64,000 nucleotides of DNA from Paraburkholderia dinghuensis. Its GTDB lineage: Bacteria > Pseudomonadota > Gammaproteobacteria > Burkholderiales > Burkholderiaceae. Under the pieces are notes generated by a model. It was not told where the DNA came from. It saw nothing but the letters and a program-made list of their open reading frames with translations, and searched no databases. Shown one piece after another: positions 1 through 8,363 of the stretch. Every line of letters begins with the position of its first letter. Position 1 is the first letter of the stretch. Position numbers and translations under genes: made by a program. The stretch spans positions 40,361 through 104,360 of the forward strand of contig NZ_RQIS01000019.1 in assembly GCF_003837865.1 (NCBI RefSeq), read 5' to 3'.

Positions 1-111
1 TGCGTCGATCGCCCGTGCGGTCGCGTGCGCGAGCGCTTCGTGGAACTGCGCCGCACGAAGCACGCGGCGGCGCCTGGCTACGAGATCGCGGCGGAGTCGC
101 CGGGACGTTAG
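1..111 (+). CDS. Possible 3' end of a gene entering from the left edge
   Basis: The frame starting at base 1 stays open for 36 codons and stops with TAG at 109-111. About 30 of the 36 codons end in G or C, as in the real genes here, so it may be the tail of a plus-strand gene that starts outside the window. It would converge on, and overlap by 4 bases, the minus-strand gene ending at 108. No motif is recognisable in the short tail, so no function is proposed. The opposite-strand explanation, plain noncoding spacer, cannot be excluded. Confidence 0.3.
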   Translation, partial: CVDRPCGRVRERFVELRRTKHAAAPGYEIAAESPGR

Positions 112-3100
112 TCGTACGCCGAGACAAACCGGAAGCGCCCCCACAGATTCGGCGTCAACTCGGCTTCGCCCGGCAGATCGCTGACCAGACCGCCCGCCTT
201 GTTCGACCAGTACGCGCGTTGCAGCGTTTCGAAGCCATTGCCCCGAAGCACGCCGATATCTCCGGCGATCGTCGTGCCTGGCGAGACGTTCAGGTCGAGC
301 AGCTTCAACGGCACGGTGACCTTGTAAGTCACCGTGCCGTCTCCGCCGCGCTGGACGTCCAGCACTACACGGTTGCTGAGATTGTCCACGCGATCGAAAC
401 GGATCGTGCGCAGCGGGGAGCTGTAGCTCACCGGCGCAAGTCCCCCCGTCGCGGCGACAGGACGGTAGAGCATCGCGACAGTCGCGCCATTCACGCGCGA
501 TACCACCAGCCGTTCGTCGCCGCGCACTGCGTCGGTGCGTTCTGCGCTCGCGGTCGGATCGACGCCGAGCATCAGGTCGATGCCGCCGCCGGTCGCGAAG
601 AGGTTCTGCAGCGATTCCCCACTGTTGGCGAGCAGATCGGGATTGTCGGTGCGGACCGTGATCACGAGCTGGTCGCCGAATACCCCAAGCGCGCCACTTG
701 TTACGGCATCCTTATGACCCCAGTCGCCCACCTGGCTGCTGCGCGTGTCGATCTTCGCCCATTGAGTCGAGCCGTTCGGCCAGTCCTGCGCGTTTTCGTC
801 CCCGTGCACAGCCACGGTGAGTACGCGCTCTCCGTTTCGCGCGGCGGCTTCGCGTTCGGCGTTGGCGCGTTTCTGCTGCTGCGCGGCCACGAGATCCGCC
901 GCAGTAACCGTGATGCTCTGGTCCGGCAAGCGCCGCATGTCTTCGAGCCCGGCGATGCGCAAGAGCGGCGACGTCGAACCGGCCTGCATGTAGATGTGCC
1001 CGTCCGAGCCGCGTGTGAGCGTCGGATGGAAGCATTCGAAGCCGAGACTCGTCGTGCCGAGGTCGAGCCCGCGCGCAGCGTCGGGCGGCGGCGGCGCGGT
1101 GTCGAGGCGCGCGTCCTTGAACAGTGTCGCGACGAACAGACCATCCGTCGTGAACAGATAGACGTCGCCTTCGTTGCCGTTGATGGCCCAGAGTTGCCCC
1201 ACGTCGGAGGGCGGCGGTGCATCGATCGGGTTGCCCAGCACGCGCGTGGTGCCGATCAGTTCGCCGGGCCGCGACGGCACCGGTGCCGCATGCGATGCAT
1301 GCAGGCCCGGCCACAGGCTCGGATACGACCAGCGTGCGCCATGACTGCCCTGCACGCCGGCGACGCCCTGTGGCGCGAATGGCGTGGGCGGCGTCGTGAA
1401 CACAGTCCAGTCGTTACGGCCCACCAGCACCTGGCCGCCGCCCGTGCTCACGGGTGCCTGCACGCCGGTTGCCAGTGTGCGTGGATGATCGGTGTCGTAA
1501 ACCGGCACGCCATCCGACGCGATGCCAGTGGCCGGAACCACGATCGCCGATTGCCCGGCGTAAGCAAACGCGAATGAGAGATCGTCGAGCACCGTCACGT
1601 TGCCGAGCATCGCCGCGTTGCCGCGCGCCTCGCCCTGCGGCTGCCAGAAAGTGACCTCGTTCGGTTGAACACGGTGATCGCCGTTCGCGTCGCGCCACAG
1701 AAACAGCAGCGCGCGATGCGCCGGATCGCTGCCCGCTGGCATGCGCGCCTTCATCGCCGGATCGGCGAAAACCGGTAGCAACTTGCCGGTGGCGTCGGAC
1801 GTGCTGCCCGCCGCGGCTACGGGCCGTGCGATTTCGTCGGGGCCGAGGTGCCACAGGATGACGCTCGGACGTCCCGTCACCTGCGCGCTGAACGCATTCG
1901 TCAGATAGCGTTCTTTGTCGCGGTAGAGCGGATAGTCCGGCGCACCGCCGGTATCGGTGCCAGCAAAACCGGCGTCGTCGGAATCGGCGCGATAGTAGAC
2001 CGCCAGCGGCGTGCTCGTGCGTGAGTTCCAGTCGAGCTTGAATGTTGTGCCGCCCGCTTCGTCGGCATAGTAGAAGCGCGTCCGGTCGCGTGGATCGAGC
2101 GTGCCGCCGCCGCCATAGCGCGGCGGCCCGTAGAACGCGTCAACGAAGCGTCCCGTCGCGCTATCCCATACGCTCACGCGTTTGGGCGTCTTGTCGTTCT
2201 CGGCGACCCACAGGCGCCCTCGACCGTCTATCGTGATGCCGGCCGGATGATTCATGTGCGCCGGATCGTAGACGCCGGGTGCAGGCGCCCCTTTATGTCC
2301 GATCGTGCGCGCCGGCCGTCCATCAGGCGCGAACACCTTGACCTGGTGGCTGTTGCCCCAGTCGCTCACGTAGATCGCGCCAGCCGCATCGAGACAGAGT
2401 GCTTGCGGGTCGTCGAGTCCGCCCGCGATGACCGTCTGGCGGCCCGCGATTTGCACCTGCCCCGCCGCGTCGCGCGAGAGGTCGAGTCGCACCAATTGAT
2501 GTCCGGAAAGCGCCAGCAGATGTCCCTGTGCGTCAAACGTCAGCCCGCGCGGATCGTCGAGCGGCGCGCGGCCCAGCACGCGATGCTGCGCGGTATCGAC
2601 GAACAGGAGTTGATTGACGCCGCGCAGCGCGACGGCTACGAGCGCGTCGCGCACAGCGAGTCCTGCAACGAGCGCGTGCCGCTCGGGATACGGATCGTCG
2701 GCGGCGGGTTTCGCGAGACCCGGCGGCTCGTCGATGCGCAATGGCGGCGAGAGCACCGGCGCGTCGTCGCCGGTGCCGAGACGCGCATCGGCCGGCACCG
2801 AACGCTGCGCCTGCGGCGAGAGCAACGCGTTAAGACGCAGCTCGCTGTAGTGATCACCAGGCTGATCGCCGCGCCACGACGAGGCCGTATACGCGTAAAC
2901 GTCCGGGACACGCTGAGGGCCGGTATCTCTAGCCAGTTGTGTCGCGCCGGTCCACACGCCGCCCACCCACATCTGCCCCCACAGCTTGCGCCCGTCGGGG
3001 GCAAGCCACGTTAGCCCGCTGCCGCCCTCGGAGACGTAGCTGCCGACCAGCACCTGCCCGGCCGTCGTAGCGGGCGCATGTGCCCGTACGGGCGCATCGC

Positions 3101-3677
3101 CGGGCGGCACGAACAGCACGGCCGATGGCGCCGAGTGATTCGCCAGCCATTCGCTGCGGCGATCGGCGGTCTTCCAGGGCGGCTGACCAGGATCGTACGG
3201 GCTGAACTCGTAAAGCGCCTTCAACGCGGGCCGTACCAGCCCGCGCACGCGGTATGTCCCTGGCGCCACGAGCCGGCCTGGAATACCGTACTGGCCGTGC
3301 ATGGCGGCATCGGCGTCGCGGCCCAGATCGTCGAGGCCGTCCCACCACGCGGTGTTCTCGCCCGCCGGAAACTGCGTCTCGCTCACGAGATTGCGCACAC
3401 GCGTGCCGTCCGGCTTCTCGATCACGAGCGTCACGTAGCCGGGCTGTGAGAGTGTGAAGTGAATCGGGATCGGCGGATGAGCCGATTGAGCCGCATTCGC
3501 AGCGCTCTGCGTGTTCGCAGCCGACGCGGCATCGATCGCCCGGGTCGAGCCCCATAGATCGCGCGCAACCCACGCCGCGTACGCGACACCGAGTGCGAGT
3601 ACGGCCAGTACGCAGCCGAGCAGAAAAGGACGTCGGGTCAGCCGCATATCGCGGCCCGTTGGCATGCGTCGCTTCAT
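108..3677 (-). CDS. Large exported beta-propeller (NHL-like) protein at the end of the exopolysaccharide operon
   Basis: This 1189-residue protein has a basic N-terminus and one hydrophobic segment (about residues 17-37), so it is probably exported or anchored with the bulk in the periplasm. Residues about 70-150 resemble a FlgD-type Ig-like module (GENTAWWDGLDDLGRD). Residues about 410-520 contain NHL-type blades, with phrases such as AGAIYVSDWGNSHQVKVF and RGRLWVAENDK. The C-terminal 250 residues are beta-rich and unrecognised. Its ATG overlaps the stop of the acetyltransferase gene (ATGA), so it is translationally coupled to the polysaccharide operon. A role in binding or processing the polymer is inference; no catalytic motif is visible. 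Confidence 0.8.
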   Translation of the reverse strand: MKRRMPTGRDMRLTRRPFLLGCVLAVLALGVAYAAWVARDLWGSTRAIDAASAANTQSAANAAQSAHPPIPIHFTLSQPGYVTLVIEKPDGTRVRNLVSETQFPAGENTAWWDGLDDLGRDADAAMHGQYGIPGRLVAPGTYRVRGLVRPALKALYEFSPYDPGQPPWKTADRRSEWLANHSAPSAVLFVPPGDAPVRAHAPATTAGQVLVGSYVSEGGSGLTWLAPDGRKLWGQMWVGGVWTGATQLARDTGPQRVPDVYAYTASSWRGDQPGDHYSELRLNALLSPQAQRSVPADARLGTGDDAPVLSPPLRIDEPPGLAKPAADDPYPERHALVAGLAVRDALVAVALRGVNQLLFVDTAQHRVLGRAPLDDPRGLTFDAQGHLLALSGHQLVRLDLSRDAAGQVQIAGRQTVIAGGLDDPQALCLDAAGAIYVSDWGNSHQVKVFAPDGRPARTIGHKGAPAPGVYDPAHMNHPAGITIDGRGRLWVAENDKTPKRVSVWDSATGRFVDAFYGPPRYGGGGTLDPRDRTRFYYADEAGGTTFKLDWNSRTSTPLAVYYRADSDDAGFAGTDTGGAPDYPLYRDKERYLTNAFSAQVTGRPSVILWHLGPDEIARPVAAAGSTSDATGKLLPVFADPAMKARMPAGSDPAHRALLFLWRDANGDHRVQPNEVTFWQPQGEARGNAAMLGNVTVLDDLSFAFAYAGQSAIVVPATGIASDGVPVYDTDHPRTLATGVQAPVSTGGGQVLVGRNDWTVFTTPPTPFAPQGVAGVQGSHGARWSYPSLWPGLHASHAAPVPSRPGELIGTTRVLGNPIDAPPPSDVGQLWAINGNEGDVYLFTTDGLFVATLFKDARLDTAPPPPDAARGLDLGTTSLGFECFHPTLTRGSDGHIYMQAGSTSPLLRIAGLEDMRRLPDQSITVTAADLVAAQQQKRANAEREAAARNGERVLTVAVHGDENAQDWPNGSTQWAKIDTRSSQVGDWGHKDAVTSGALGVFGDQLVITVRTDNPDLLANSGESLQNLFATGGGIDLMLGVDPTASAERTDAVRGDERLVVSRVNGATVAMLYRPVAATGGLAPVSYSSPLRTIRFDRVDNLSNRVVLDVQRGGDGTVTYKVTVPLKLLDLNVSPGTTIAGDIGVLRGNGFETLQRAYWSNKAGGLVSDLPGEAELTPNLWGRFRFVSAYD

Positions 3678-4207
3678 TTGAATAAGCGCTGGTAGCGCGT
3701 GCTGTAGTTCAGTCCGTTGCTGCGTCGCCCGATCGGCCGAGCGGGCACGCCGGCGACAATCGCATACGGTTCGACCGGACTCGTTACGACGGCGCCCGCG
3801 GCCACGACCGCGCCCTCGCCGATCGTTACGCCGGGCATGATGACCGCGTTCAGACCGATCCAGACATAGTCGCCGATCACGACGCCGCGCTCGTAGCCCG
3901 CGAAGCTCTCGCTATCAGGATCGTGCGAGGCAGTCAGGATGGTCGCGCGCGAGCTGATCGATACGTTGCGGCCGAGCACGATGCCACCGCGCGTGTCCAT
4001 GCGCGCATCCTCGTTGACGACGGAGTTCTCGCCGATCGAAAACCCGTGCCGCGCGTCGAACGTCACGCCCATCAGGATCGCCGAGGACGGCGCGACGTCG
4101 AAGCCCATGACACGGCGATACCAGACGCGCCGCATGAAATGAGACGGCACGTGGTTGGCGAAAACATTATTCGCGTAGAGAAGCAGCTCGCTGATGAAAT
4201 ATTTCAT
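3674..4207 (-). CDS. Hexapeptide-repeat acyltransferase (LbH fold), polysaccharide O-acetyltransferase candidate
   Basis: The 177-residue product has left-handed beta-helix hexapeptide repeats from about residue 55 to 160 (for example IGDYVWIGLNAVIMPGVTIG) and the C-terminal VAGVPARPIGRR typical of the maltose/galactoside and WcaF/WcaB acetyltransferase group. A conserved His sits in LTASHDPDS. It would transfer an acetyl group from acetyl-CoA to a sugar hydroxyl in the cytoplasm. The start is set by the ATG at 4207 that overlaps the flippase stop (ATGA); a longer frame exists upstream but lies inside the flippase gene. Its location between Wzx and an exported protein supports decoration of the exopolysaccharide. 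Confidence 0.85.
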   Translation of the reverse strand: MKYFISELLLYANNVFANHVPSHFMRRVWYRRVMGFDVAPSSAILMGVTFDARHGFSIGENSVVNEDARMDTRGGIVLGRNVSISSRATILTASHDPDSESFAGYERGVVIGDYVWIGLNAVIMPGVTIGEGAVVAAGAVVTSPVEPYAIVAGVPARPIGRRSNGLNYSTRYQRLFK

Positions 4208-5517
4208 GGCATCTTGCGGAAATGAACGCAGGCCGCTGCCGCGTAGACGGCGATCGACACCACCGGGCTGATCGACGAGAAAATCACGACGCTCGCGATC
4301 GAATCGACGCGCATGAAGCACAGCAGCACCCCCTGCAGCACGAGCGTGATGACGACCTGGATCCATGACGGCATGATCCACGCACGCGACATGTTCAACG
4401 AGAACAGCAACGCCTCGATCACCCACAGCGCCGCCGAGCCGAGAATCAGCAGCAACTCGCCGTGCAGTCCGGCGTACTTGTCGCCGAGCACCTCGAGCAC
4501 GGCGCCTGGAAACAGCGCGGCAACACCGAGAAATACGGCGATGAGGCTGACAAAGAGCGCCACCGCTGCGCAGTACTTGCGCAGCATCTCGCGTCGATCC
4601 TTGAGCACCGCGAAGCGCGGCATCACGATGCTCGAAAACGCCGACTGCATGACGACTAGCAGCACCGAGATCCGGCCCAGCGCACCGAGTTGCGCGATCT
4701 GGGTCGCATTGCCGAAATAGCCGAGCAGCAGCACGTTGAGCTGGCCCTGAATGCAAAAGTAGATCGACGCGGGAGCCTGGCGGCGCGCGACCTTCGCGAA
4801 TTCCTGCTTGACCTCGTCGAGCGCGAAGGCGGTGTCCTGCGCATGCACGCTGTAACGCCGGCGAATCGCGCGCGCCTGCAGTGCGATCGCGACGAGCGCG
4901 GCCGCAAGCGCGGTGAGCACGTGCGGCCACACGAGGAGCGCGGCGAGCAGCACGAGGCGCAGCAGCGCGCCCGATATCGTGATCTTCTGCAACTGCTTGA
5001 GATTCTGTTCGAGCTTCGGCAGCACGGCCGTGAGATCGAAATTCAACTGGAAAAAGGACACCGCTACGACCAGCAGCATGATCGCAATGGCGAGCGGCCA
5101 CGACGCCTGCGCCCTCGCGAGCAGCAGCATCCCAGCGACGAAAATCGCCACGCCGAACAGGGCGAAAAATTTCGCTCGCGCTTCGAACGCGACCGTGAAC
5201 ACGCGGTTGATTTTTGCGCGATCGGGCCACAGGCGCCCCGCCACGCTCATCAGCGCCGCGCTCACACCCATGTCGCTGAGTACGCTGCCGGCGCCCATCA
5301 TCGTCACGGCGATCGTGTACCAAGCGTATTCGTGCACCGAAAGGGCGCGCACTACACAAATGCCGCCGACGAAGTTCAGTCCCTGCACAACCGCTTCGCG
5401 CGACAGAAACTTCGCGACGAACACATACACGCTGGGCGTGGCGCGCAGCAACGCCCGCACTCCGGCGGTGCGTTTTTGCGCGGCGGCCTCGGACATCGCG
5501 TAGCGAGTGCGGCTCAT
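4204..5517 (-). CDS. Polysaccharide flippase, Wzx-like multi-pass membrane protein
   Basis: This 437-residue protein has about 12 hydrophobic segments spread over its length and an N-terminal pattern (KFLSREAVVQGLNFVGGICVVRALS, read in two parts) typical of the polysaccharide transport/MATE-like superfamily. Such proteins move undecaprenyl-linked repeat units across the inner membrane. It sits in the same operon as a Wzy-like polymerase, Wza and Wzc, completing the Wzx/Wzy route. The upstream gap to the glycosyltransferase at 6038 is unusually large for this operon and contains a gene on the other strand, so it may have its own promoter. Specificity cannot be read from sequence. Confidence 0.85.
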   Translation of the reverse strand: MSRTRYAMSEAAAQKRTAGVRALLRATPSVYVFVAKFLSREAVVQGLNFVGGICVVRALSVHEYAWYTIAVTMMGAGSVLSDMGVSAALMSVAGRLWPDRAKINRVFTVAFEARAKFFALFGVAIFVAGMLLLARAQASWPLAIAIMLLVVAVSFFQLNFDLTAVLPKLEQNLKQLQKITISGALLRLVLLAALLVWPHVLTALAAALVAIALQARAIRRRYSVHAQDTAFALDEVKQEFAKVARRQAPASIYFCIQGQLNVLLLGYFGNATQIAQLGALGRISVLLVVMQSAFSSIVMPRFAVLKDRREMLRKYCAAVALFVSLIAVFLGVAALFPGAVLEVLGDKYAGLHGELLLILGSAALWVIEALLFSLNMSRAWIMPSWIQVVITLVLQGVLLCFMRVDSIASVVIFSSISPVVSIAVYAAAACVHFRKMP

Positions 5518-5621
5518 CGGCTGATGCTCCTCGTTCAGTTTGGTGAGTCGATCGTCTGTGCCTATAATCGAATCGTCGATTCAATGCTTCGTTAAACGAA
5601 GTAATTCGCCACATTGCCCCA

Positions 5622-6017
5622 ATGCTCATGCAGATCATCAGGCCCTTTACACTGCTTGTCGTCGCCGCGGCGTGTCAGAGCCACGCCCTCGCGGCCGGTG
5701 GCGAAACGGGCGACACCGGTGACTACGCTCGTGTGCCTGCACCAGCACCGGCTCCGGCCAGCATGCCGGAAGTGCCGGGCTACCAGCTCCCGCGCGAAAA
5801 CCCCATGCCCGATGAGGCGAAGCTGCTCGGCGCGCCACGTGAGGTCGGCACCTCCGCGCCCGACGACGACAACAACGCGACCCCTGACGCGACACGGCGC
5901 ACCAAACCCATCTTCACCACGACGCCGCCGCCTCGTCGGCACGACGTCTTGCCCAACCCCTGGCCACCCGCATGGTCGTCCACGAGCGGCCGGCCGGCTT
6001 ACCGGAACCCGTGGTAA
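5622..6017 (+). CDS. Small exported proline-rich protein, unrecognised
   Basis: A 131-residue frame on the strand opposite to the surrounding operon. It begins with a plausible signal peptide (FTLLVVAAACQSHALA, cleavage near residue 25) and continues as a Pro/Ala/Asp-rich, probably disordered segment with no recognisable domain. No strong ribosome binding site precedes the ATG at 5622; a second ATG two codons later is possible. It fills most of the gap between the flippase and a glycosyltransferase gene, where no competing minus-strand gene is convincing. Alternatively it is a chance frame in GC-rich spacer; the signal peptide is the main argument for a real gene. Confidence 0.5.
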   Translation: MLMQIIRPFTLLVVAAACQSHALAAGGETGDTGDYARVPAPAPAPASMPEVPGYQLPRENPMPDEAKLLGAPREVGTSAPDDDNNATPDATRRTKPIFTTTPPPRRHDVLPNPWPPAWSSTSGRPAYRNPW

Positions 6018-6037
6018 ACGCGCCGCTTGCAGCAAAG

Positions 6038-7210
6038 CTAGTGCCACGCCAGGCGCTCGACCGCATAACGCTCCACCGCATCGAGGAGGCCCTGCGCCAT
6101 CGCCTTGATCGTGAAGCACTCGTCATAGAGCGCTTGTGCTCGCGCTTTCATCTGCTGCCGGTCGGAGAGCTTCAGGCTTAGCCACCACTCGAGACCGCGC
6201 TCGACGCCATCGATCGTGTCGTCGCAGACGAAGCCCGCCTGTCCCCTTTCGACTTCCCGCCAGATGTTGACCTTGTTCGTGATGAGCACCGGCAACCGGC
6301 ACGCGAGCGCTTCCGCAATCACCATGCCGAAATTCTCCTGATGCGAAGGCAGCACGAACACATCGCTCGCGTAGAACGCGGCCCACTTCTCGTTGCCTTC
6401 GAGCATGCCTGTCCACGTAATACGCTCCGTCACGCCTAGCTCGTTTGCCCGCGCGCGCAGGCGCTCGCCGAGGTCGCCGCTCTCCGGCCCCGCGACGACG
6501 AGTTGCCAGTCCGGGTGCTCAGCCGCGCGGCGCGCGAACGCCTCGATCAGCAAATCGCACCCTTTCTTCGGATGCACGCGGCTCAGAAACAGGATGATGT
6601 GTTTGTCACGCAGACACGGCCACGCGTCGAAAAACGTGTTTCGCAAAGTCTCGCTTTCCACCGGCGGACTTGCGGTGCCGCACGTCACGACATGCTCCTT
6701 CGCGCGATAGAGCCAGAACGAATCGCGCGAAAGCCGTCGCTCCTCTTCGCTCGTGAAGAGCACTGCGTTGGCGTCGCGCAAGAGCCGGTATTCGGTCCAC
6801 GGCCAATACAGCCATTTCTTCAGATGCTTGAGCGGATAGGTGCGCTTGAACCACGGATCGAGCATCCCGTGCGTGAACACGAAATACGGCACGCGCAGTG
6901 TGCGCAGGGCTCGCCAGGTTCCGAAACTGTGGTACTGCCAGAGTCCGTTCACGAACACGGCGTCGTACTCGCGCGCGTGCAGGTGCAGCCACGGCACGAG
7001 CCGCTCGTTATAGCGATAGTGGCCCACCGACGGCCCGAGCGCGTGAACACGCAGGGAAAATGCCGCGACGTGAGCATCCCCCGGATTGTCGAGTGACAGC
7101 ACCTCGACCGCGTGACCGGCCGCACACAGCCAGGCTCCCGTCTGACGCACCGCTTCCACGGTGCCGCCAAGGCGGGGATCGGTCGAAGGCAGGACGTGCA
7201 ATAGCTTCAT
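6038..7210 (-). CDS. Glycosyltransferase family 4 (GT-B)
   Basis: A 390-residue GT4-type enzyme. The N-terminus MKLLHVLPSTDPRLGG with a glycine-rich loop and the C-terminal donor-binding half (LFLSRVHPKKGCDLLIEAF, then SHQENFGMVIAEALACRLPV) are diagnostic, including the E-x7-E motif. It would transfer a sugar from a nucleotide donor to the growing lipid-linked repeat unit at the cytoplasmic membrane face. The frame is open 24 codons further upstream, but the ATG at 7210 matches the family N-terminus and lies clear of the preceding gene, 52 bases away. The sugar specificity is unknown. Confidence 0.9.
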   Translation of the reverse strand: MKLLHVLPSTDPRLGGTVEAVRQTGAWLCAAGHAVEVLSLDNPGDAHVAAFSLRVHALGPSVGHYRYNERLVPWLHLHAREYDAVFVNGLWQYHSFGTWRALRTLRVPYFVFTHGMLDPWFKRTYPLKHLKKWLYWPWTEYRLLRDANAVLFTSEEERRLSRDSFWLYRAKEHVVTCGTASPPVESETLRNTFFDAWPCLRDKHIILFLSRVHPKKGCDLLIEAFARRAAEHPDWQLVVAGPESGDLGERLRARANELGVTERITWTGMLEGNEKWAAFYASDVFVLPSHQENFGMVIAEALACRLPVLITNKVNIWREVERGQAGFVCDDTIDGVERGLEWWLSLKLSDRQQMKARAQALYDECFTIKAMAQGLLDAVERYAVERLAWH

Positions 7211-7262
7211 GCGCGAATCGTTCCTGTCGAAATTCGTCTCAACGACGTCGGGTGTTGGCCAG

Positions 7263-8363
7263 TCATGATCCGACCACTGCAATGAGCTTGCGGATCATCT
7301 CGTCCGTGCTGAAACGAGCGGCATTGTCGAAACCCGCGAGGCGCATCGCTTCGAAGTCGGCCGTCTCGATCGTCGTGGCGGCCGCAGCGTAGTCGCCAGG
7401 ATCGAAGTAGACGGCCGCGTCTGCGCCGACCTCGGGAAACGGCGCCCGATTCGATGCGAACACCGGGCAGCCACAGGCTTGCGCCTCGACGATGGGCCAG
7501 CCGAATCCCTCGTTCAGCGACGGAAAGATCAACGCCTGCGCCCCCGAATACAACGCGACGAGCAGCACGTGGGACGCGTCCTCGACGGTACGCACGCGCG
7601 CCGCGAAACCGCTTTCCGCGATCACCTCGCGCGTGGGTGCATCGGGCGGCGGGCCGACGAAGACGAGCCGCGCGTTCGCAAAGCGCCTCGCGCGCAGCAG
7701 TGCCGCGAAGATCCGCGCCACGGCCACGCGGTTCTTGCGCGGATGATCCGAGCCGACATGCAGGAAGAACGGCGCATCCGCGAGCGCGCCGAGCCCGTTC
7801 GCGGCAAGCACCTCGCGCCATGCGCGGTCGATTCGGAAGTCGGCGTGCAGTGCATGGCGGATCACCGTCGTGCGTGCGGCCAGATCGTGCCGCAGATCGA
7901 GCAGTTGCATGCGCGTCAGATCCGAGACGCAGACGATCCGGCGCGCACGCGCGACGCCGCGCAGATTCAGCGCCTGCAGCACCTTGCCCGTGAAGCCCGT
8001 ATGCCAGCCCGTCACGAGGCCGCGCGCGGCCTGGATCGCGATCACGTCATGACACGTCACACTGCTGCGTGTGCGCGGCAGCCATAAGAGATACATGCCG
8101 TTCGAGTGGTCGCAGACGTGCGTCCGATCGAATCGCCGCGCCGCGAGCACGAGATAGACCGGGAAGATGATGAACTTGTCGATATACGCAATCCACTTCG
8201 CCAACCCGGCTGGCATGAGGCCCTTGGGCAGCAGCACGGCGCGCGGCGCGGTCAGTTCGACCTCCACGCCTGCTGCGCGCAATCCGCGCAGCAGCATTTG
8301 CGCGTAGGCCAGCATGCTCTTCTGGCCGTCAGCGGGATAGTTCCCAACCAGCAGGAGTCTCAT
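7263..8363 (-). CDS. Glycosyltransferase family 4 (GT-B)
   Basis: A 366-residue GT4-type enzyme starting MRLLLVGNYPADGQKSM. Motifs in the C-terminal half include FLHVGSDHPRKNRVAV and FPSLNEGFGWPIVEAQACG, giving the nucleotide-sugar binding E-x7-E pattern of mannosyl/rhamnosyl-type transferases. The ATG at 8363 overlaps the stop of the polymerase gene by ATGA, which fixes the start; the longer open frame runs into that gene. It belongs to the same transcription unit and should add one residue of the repeat unit. Donor and linkage cannot be assigned. Confidence 0.9.
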   Translation of the reverse strand: MRLLLVGNYPADGQKSMLAYAQMLLRGLRAAGVEVELTAPRAVLLPKGLMPAGLAKWIAYIDKFIIFPVYLVLAARRFDRTHVCDHSNGMYLLWLPRTRSSVTCHDVIAIQAARGLVTGWHTGFTGKVLQALNLRGVARARRIVCVSDLTRMQLLDLRHDLAARTTVIRHALHADFRIDRAWREVLAANGLGALADAPFFLHVGSDHPRKNRVAVARIFAALLRARRFANARLVFVGPPPDAPTREVIAESGFAARVRTVEDASHVLLVALYSGAQALIFPSLNEGFGWPIVEAQACGCPVFASNRAPFPEVGADAAVYFDPGDYAAAATTIETADFEAMRLAGFDNAARFSTDEMIRKLIAVVGS

